A stretch of DNA of 64,000 bases. It comes from Streptomyces sp. NBC_01232. GTDB lineage: Bacteria; Actinomycetota; Actinomycetes; Streptomycetales; Streptomycetaceae. Position 1 is the first letter of the stretch; every line of letters begins with the position of its first letter. Positions 61,446-64,000 of this stretch are shown one piece after another. Both the position numbers and the translations under genes were made by a program. Under the pieces are notes generated by a model that searched no databases, was not told where the DNA came from, and worked only from the letters and a program-made list of their open reading frames with translations. The stretch lies in NCBI RefSeq assembly GCF_035989885.1, contig NZ_CP108518.1, positions 1,302,001 to 1,366,000 on the forward strand, read 5' to 3'.

Positions 61446-62558
61446 ATGGGCCTGGAGACCGCCTTCGCCGCATTCGGGCTGCCCGGCGAACCGGGGTCCG
61501 AGGAGTTCTGGGCGGCGGCCGGAGCGCCCGCGTCCGTGCCCGCCGACGAAGACGGAGACGGAGACGACGGCCGCGGTGGCTGGGTGACCCTGTTCCTGTG
61601 GCGCGGCTCCCCCGCCACGATCGTCTTCGAGAGCTGGTCGGACGAGGTACCCCTGCGCCGCTGGGACGTGACGGACTGCTGGTACGCCGAGGTACGCATG
61701 CCCGCGCGGCTGCGCGTGACCTACCGTTTCGTCGCGGACGGCACGGCGTACGCGGACCCGCTGAACCCGGCCGGTGCGGGCGGCGACCGGTCGATGGCCG
61801 CCACCCCGGACGCCCCGGCCCAGCCGCACTGGCCGGTCATCGGCGCGGACGACGTACTGCCCGTCCCGCGGACCCGGATCCGCTGGGCGAGCGAGCGGCT
61901 CGGCGGGCGGCGGACCGTACGGGTCCATCCCGCGGGCGGCGGCGGACCGGTGGTGCTGCTGCTCGACGGGGACGACTGGCTGTATCTGCACCCGGCGATG
62001 ACCGCCTTCGACTCCGCCGTCGCCGAGGGCGAGATGCCGCCCGTCACCCTGGTGTTCCTGCCGACCAGGGACCGGGAGGCCGAATTCGGCTGCCGGCCGC
62101 AGCTGTGGGAGGCGGTCCGGGACGAACTGCTGCCCCTGGTGGCGGAGTCCGGCGTGCCCGCGGACCCGGACCGCCTTGTGATCGCCGGGCAGAGCCTCGG
62201 CGCGCTGAGCGCGGTGTACGCGGCGCTGGAGTTCCCGGACCTGGTGTCGCGGGTCGCCTGCCAGTCGGCGTCACTGTGGTGGGCGCCCGACGCCGTGAAG
62301 GCTGCGGACCCCCTGGGCGGACCGGCGGGCGGCACGATCGCCGCCCGCCTGCGGGAGGCGCGTCCCGACCTGTCCGGGCTGCGGATCGCCTTCGACGTCG
62401 GGGAGCACGAGACGCGGATGCTGCCCCACTGCGAGGCGGTCGAGACCCTGACCGAACGGGCGGGCGCGACCGTGCGGGTCTCCCGGTCGGCGTCGGGCCA
62501 CGACCGTGCGGGCTGGCGCCACGCCCTGGTCCGCGACATCGCCTGGGCGCTCGGCTAG
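61446..62558 (+). CDS. Enterochelin esterase-like alpha/beta hydrolase (Fes family)
   Basis: A 370-residue esterase with an N-terminal Fes-type beta domain (WVTLFLWRGSPATIVFESWS, YRFVADGTAYADPLNPAG) and a C-terminal hydrolase with nucleophile elbow GQSLGALSAVYAAL, an Asp around FDVGEHE and His in SGHDRAGW. No signal peptide, so cytosolic. Fes-type enzymes cut ferric catecholate siderophores to release iron. The iron box just upstream supports this role strongly. AAGGAG at 61435-61440 is 5 nt from ATG 61446. A terminator follows, so it is monocistronic. Confidence 0.87.
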   Translation: MGLETAFAAFGLPGEPGSEEFWAAAGAPASVPADEDGDGDDGRGGWVTLFLWRGSPATIVFESWSDEVPLRRWDVTDCWYAEVRMPARLRVTYRFVADGTAYADPLNPAGAGGDRSMAATPDAPAQPHWPVIGADDVLPVPRTRIRWASERLGGRRTVRVHPAGGGGPVVLLLDGDDWLYLHPAMTAFDSAVAEGEMPPVTLVFLPTRDREAEFGCRPQLWEAVRDELLPLVAESGVPADPDRLVIAGQSLGALSAVYAALEFPDLVSRVACQSASLWWAPDAVKAADPLGGPAGGTIAARLREARPDLSGLRIAFDVGEHETRMLPHCEAVETLTERAGATVRVSRSASGHDRAGWRHALVRDIAWALG

Positions 62559-62562
62559 AGGA

Positions 62563-62598
62563 TGTCCTGCCGATCGGCCCGGCGTGATCGGCAGGACA
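62563..62598. terminator. 13-bp-stem terminator after the esterase
   Basis: TGTCCTGCCGATC (62563-62575) pairs exactly with GATCGGCAGGACA (62586-62598) around a 10-nt loop, starting 5 bp after the stop codon. It lies between convergent genes. Confidence 0.85.
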
Positions 62599-62631
62599 CC
62601 CCTTGAACCGGCCCTTCGGATCTCTTCGGGC

Positions 62632-64000
62632 TCAGCGGGCCACCGCCAGGCAGTACTCCGCGTCTCCCGCGAGGAGGTTGCGGTGGGTGTCCTCGGCCGT
62701 GATCACGCCCTCGTCCAGGACGAGGACACGGTCGGCGGCGTCCAGGAGGGCCGGGCTGCTGGTGATCACGACGGTGGTGCGGCCCCGGCGCAGCTCCGCG
62801 ATGTTGCGTGCGATGAGCTGCTCGGTGACCGCGTCGACGGCCGTGGTCGGATCGTGCAGGACGAGGATGTCGCTGTCGGCAGCCAGGGCGCGGGCCAGGG
62901 ACAGCCGTTGGCGCTGTCCGCCGGAGAGGTTCGCGCCGCGGTCGCGGACGCCGTGGTCGAGTCCCTCGCGGTGGAGGGCGACGACGTCGGTCAGCATGGA
63001 CGCCGCGACGGCCTCGGCGACCGTGCGGCTGGTGCCCGACGGATCGATGTTCGTACGCAGGGTGCCCGCGAAGATCTCCCCGTCGTACGGGTTGACCAGC
63101 ATGTGCTCGCGGACCGCCTCGATCGACAGAGCGGCCAGCTCCTCCCCGCTGACCCGCACCGCTCCCTCGTACGCCTTCGGCGGGACCTTCAGGGCCAGGA
63201 TCGCGGCGAGGTCGGCCGCCGCGCGCGGCTGGTAGGCGGCGATCGCCACGAACTCGCCCGCCGGCACCTGGAACTTCAGCTCGTGCAGGGTCCCGTACCG
63301 GACGCAGTCGATCTCCAGGACACCGCCCGCGGCCGGACGTTCCGGGCCGGGGGTCGCCACCGGTGGCGCAACCAGCACCAGCGCCATCCGCTCGGCCGAC
63401 GCGCGGGCCATCATCACGTACTTGGGCATGTCCGAGAACATCTTCAGCGGTTCCATGATGAATTGGGCGAGCCCCACGGCCATGACGAGCTCCCCGACCG
63501 TGATCCGGCCGTTGAAGGCCAGCCAGCCCGCCGTCAGGGTCACGCCCACGGCGAGCGCCGCGTTGAGGGCCGCCGCGGTGCCCGCGTACGCGCCGTTCAC
63601 CCCGGCCACGGTGATCGCCTGGTGCTTCGCCTCCGTGCTGACCCTGCGGTAGGAGCGGAAGGCCGCGTGGTTGCCGCCGAAGCCGTGCAGCGGGCGCAGG
63701 CCCGTGATGAGGTCGGCCACCTTGGCGCCCGCGCGGGCCACCCGGGCCTGCTGTTCCCGGGTGCTGGAGCCGATCCGCTTGGACATCACGCTCAGGATCG
63801 ACAGGATCAGGGCGGTTCCCACGATCACCAGCAGGCCGAGCCGGATGTCTGCCAGGCCGAGCGCGACCGCCGCGACCAGCACCGCGACCAGGGAGCTGAT
63901 GAGCAGAGGCACCACTTCGATGATGTCGGCCGTCTGGTCGGCGTCCTCGGTGGCGATGGTCAGCACCTCGCCGGACTTGAGGCCGGCGTCCCGGGCGACC
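62632..64000 (-). CDS. ABC exporter subunit with degenerate Walker A and Walker B, N-terminus beyond window
   Basis: About 456 C-terminal residues of a half-exporter are visible. Membrane helices (e.g. IIEVVPLLISSLVAVLVAAV and LGLLVIVGTALILSILSVM) lead to a nucleotide-binding domain. The Walker A position reads FVAIAAYQPRAAADLAAILA with no GKS/T; Walker B is LVLHDPTTAVD (Asp to His, Glu to Asp); the H-loop is TSSPALL. The signature [15 protein letters not shown] is intact. It resembles the degenerate subunit at 6364-8253 (shared SSPxLLDxADRV H-loop region). I predict a partner with intact Walker A beyond 64000. It sits convergent to the iron-regulated esterase, so siderophore export is a reasonable guess. 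Confidence 0.82.
   Translation of the reverse strand, partial: VARDAGLKSGEVLTIATEDADQTADIIEVVPLLISSLVAVLVAAVALGLADIRLGLLVIVGTALILSILSVMSKRIGSSTREQQARVARAGAKVADLITGLRPLHGFGGNHAAFRSYRRVSTEAKHQAITVAGVNGAYAGTAAALNAALAVGVTLTAGWLAFNGRITVGELVMAVGLAQFIMEPLKMFSDMPKYVMMARASAERMALVLVAPPVATPGPERPAAGGVLEIDCVRYGTLHELKFQVPAGEFVAIAAYQPRAAADLAAILALKVPPKAYEGAVRVSGEELAALSIEAVREHMLVNPYDGEIFAGTLRTNIDPSGTSRTVAEAVAASMLTDVVALHREGLDHGVRDRGANLSGGQRQRLSLARALAADSDILVLHDPTTAVDAVTEQLIARNIAELRRGRTTVVITSSPALLDAADRVLVLDEGVITAEDTHRNLLAGDAEYCLAVAR

Overview
The window is high-GC DNA with dense, mostly G/C-ending codons, frequent GTG/TTG starts and ATGA-type gene overlaps. It carries a CvnABCD conservon, an iron-box promoter of the DmdR/IdeR type, a DUF6397-like gene and several families typical of actinomycetes. 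It is best read as chromosomal DNA of a Streptomyces species or close relative. I see no rRNA, tRNA, CRISPR array, transposase, phage or attachment site.

Layout. 1-3.2 kb: truncated MltG-type transglycosylase (-), an ABC exporter (-) and a divergent MarR regulator with a near-ideal shared operator. 3.3-10.9 kb: a large FAD/Fe-S oxidoreductase, then a coupled ABC exporter pair with complementary degenerate ATP sites, a 19-bp-stem terminator and a YdjM-like membrane protein. 11-16.8 kb: DUF3516-type helicase, TesB thioesterase, YchJ-like protein, DUF6397-like protein, a solo roadblock protein and a PPOX protein. 16.8-22.1 kb: conservon cvnABCD (-), a 23-bp tandem repeat and an MHYT sensor. 22.2-26.5 kb: methyltransferase, MpaB-type oxygenase, a hypothetical, and an isolated lower-GC polyprenyl synthetase with a TTG start. 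26.7-34.2 kb: SNF2 helicase plus SWIM protein, then a GAF regulator and an aldehyde dehydrogenase. 34.4-37.8 kb: PucR/CdaR-like regulator divergent from a ferredoxin reductase and DesA3-type desaturase. 38.2-43.8 kb: a three-gene xanthine-dehydrogenase-family operon including a fused Fe-S/molybdopterin subunit and a membrane-anchored double ABM protein, then an FKBP and an nhaA remnant. 43.8-45.2 kb: sulfite-oxidase-like molybdoenzyme with a cytochrome b partner. 45.4-52.7 kb: a tightly coupled operon for choline oxidation to glycine betaine and betaine-type ABC uptake, with an extra 33-codon ORF wedged between the ATPase and permease genes.

53.3-60.0 kb holds the most interesting locus. Five co-directional genes (leucine-rich-repeat protein, ATP-grasp protein, alkaline-phosphatase-superfamily hydrolase, HemN-like radical SAM protein, second radical SAM protein) match the uncharacterised families named after Salmonella STM4015-STM4011. 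A DUF6745 protein and a 108-aa His-rich protein diverge from the same intergenic region. The composition looks like a modification or biosynthesis pathway, but its product is unknown to me. 60.0-64 kb: an amidohydrolase, an iron-box-controlled enterochelin-esterase-like gene with its own terminator, and the C-terminal part of an ABC exporter subunit whose Walker A and Walker B are degenerate. That gene runs off the right edge.

Gene identities rest on motifs and family resemblance read by eye. No database search was run.
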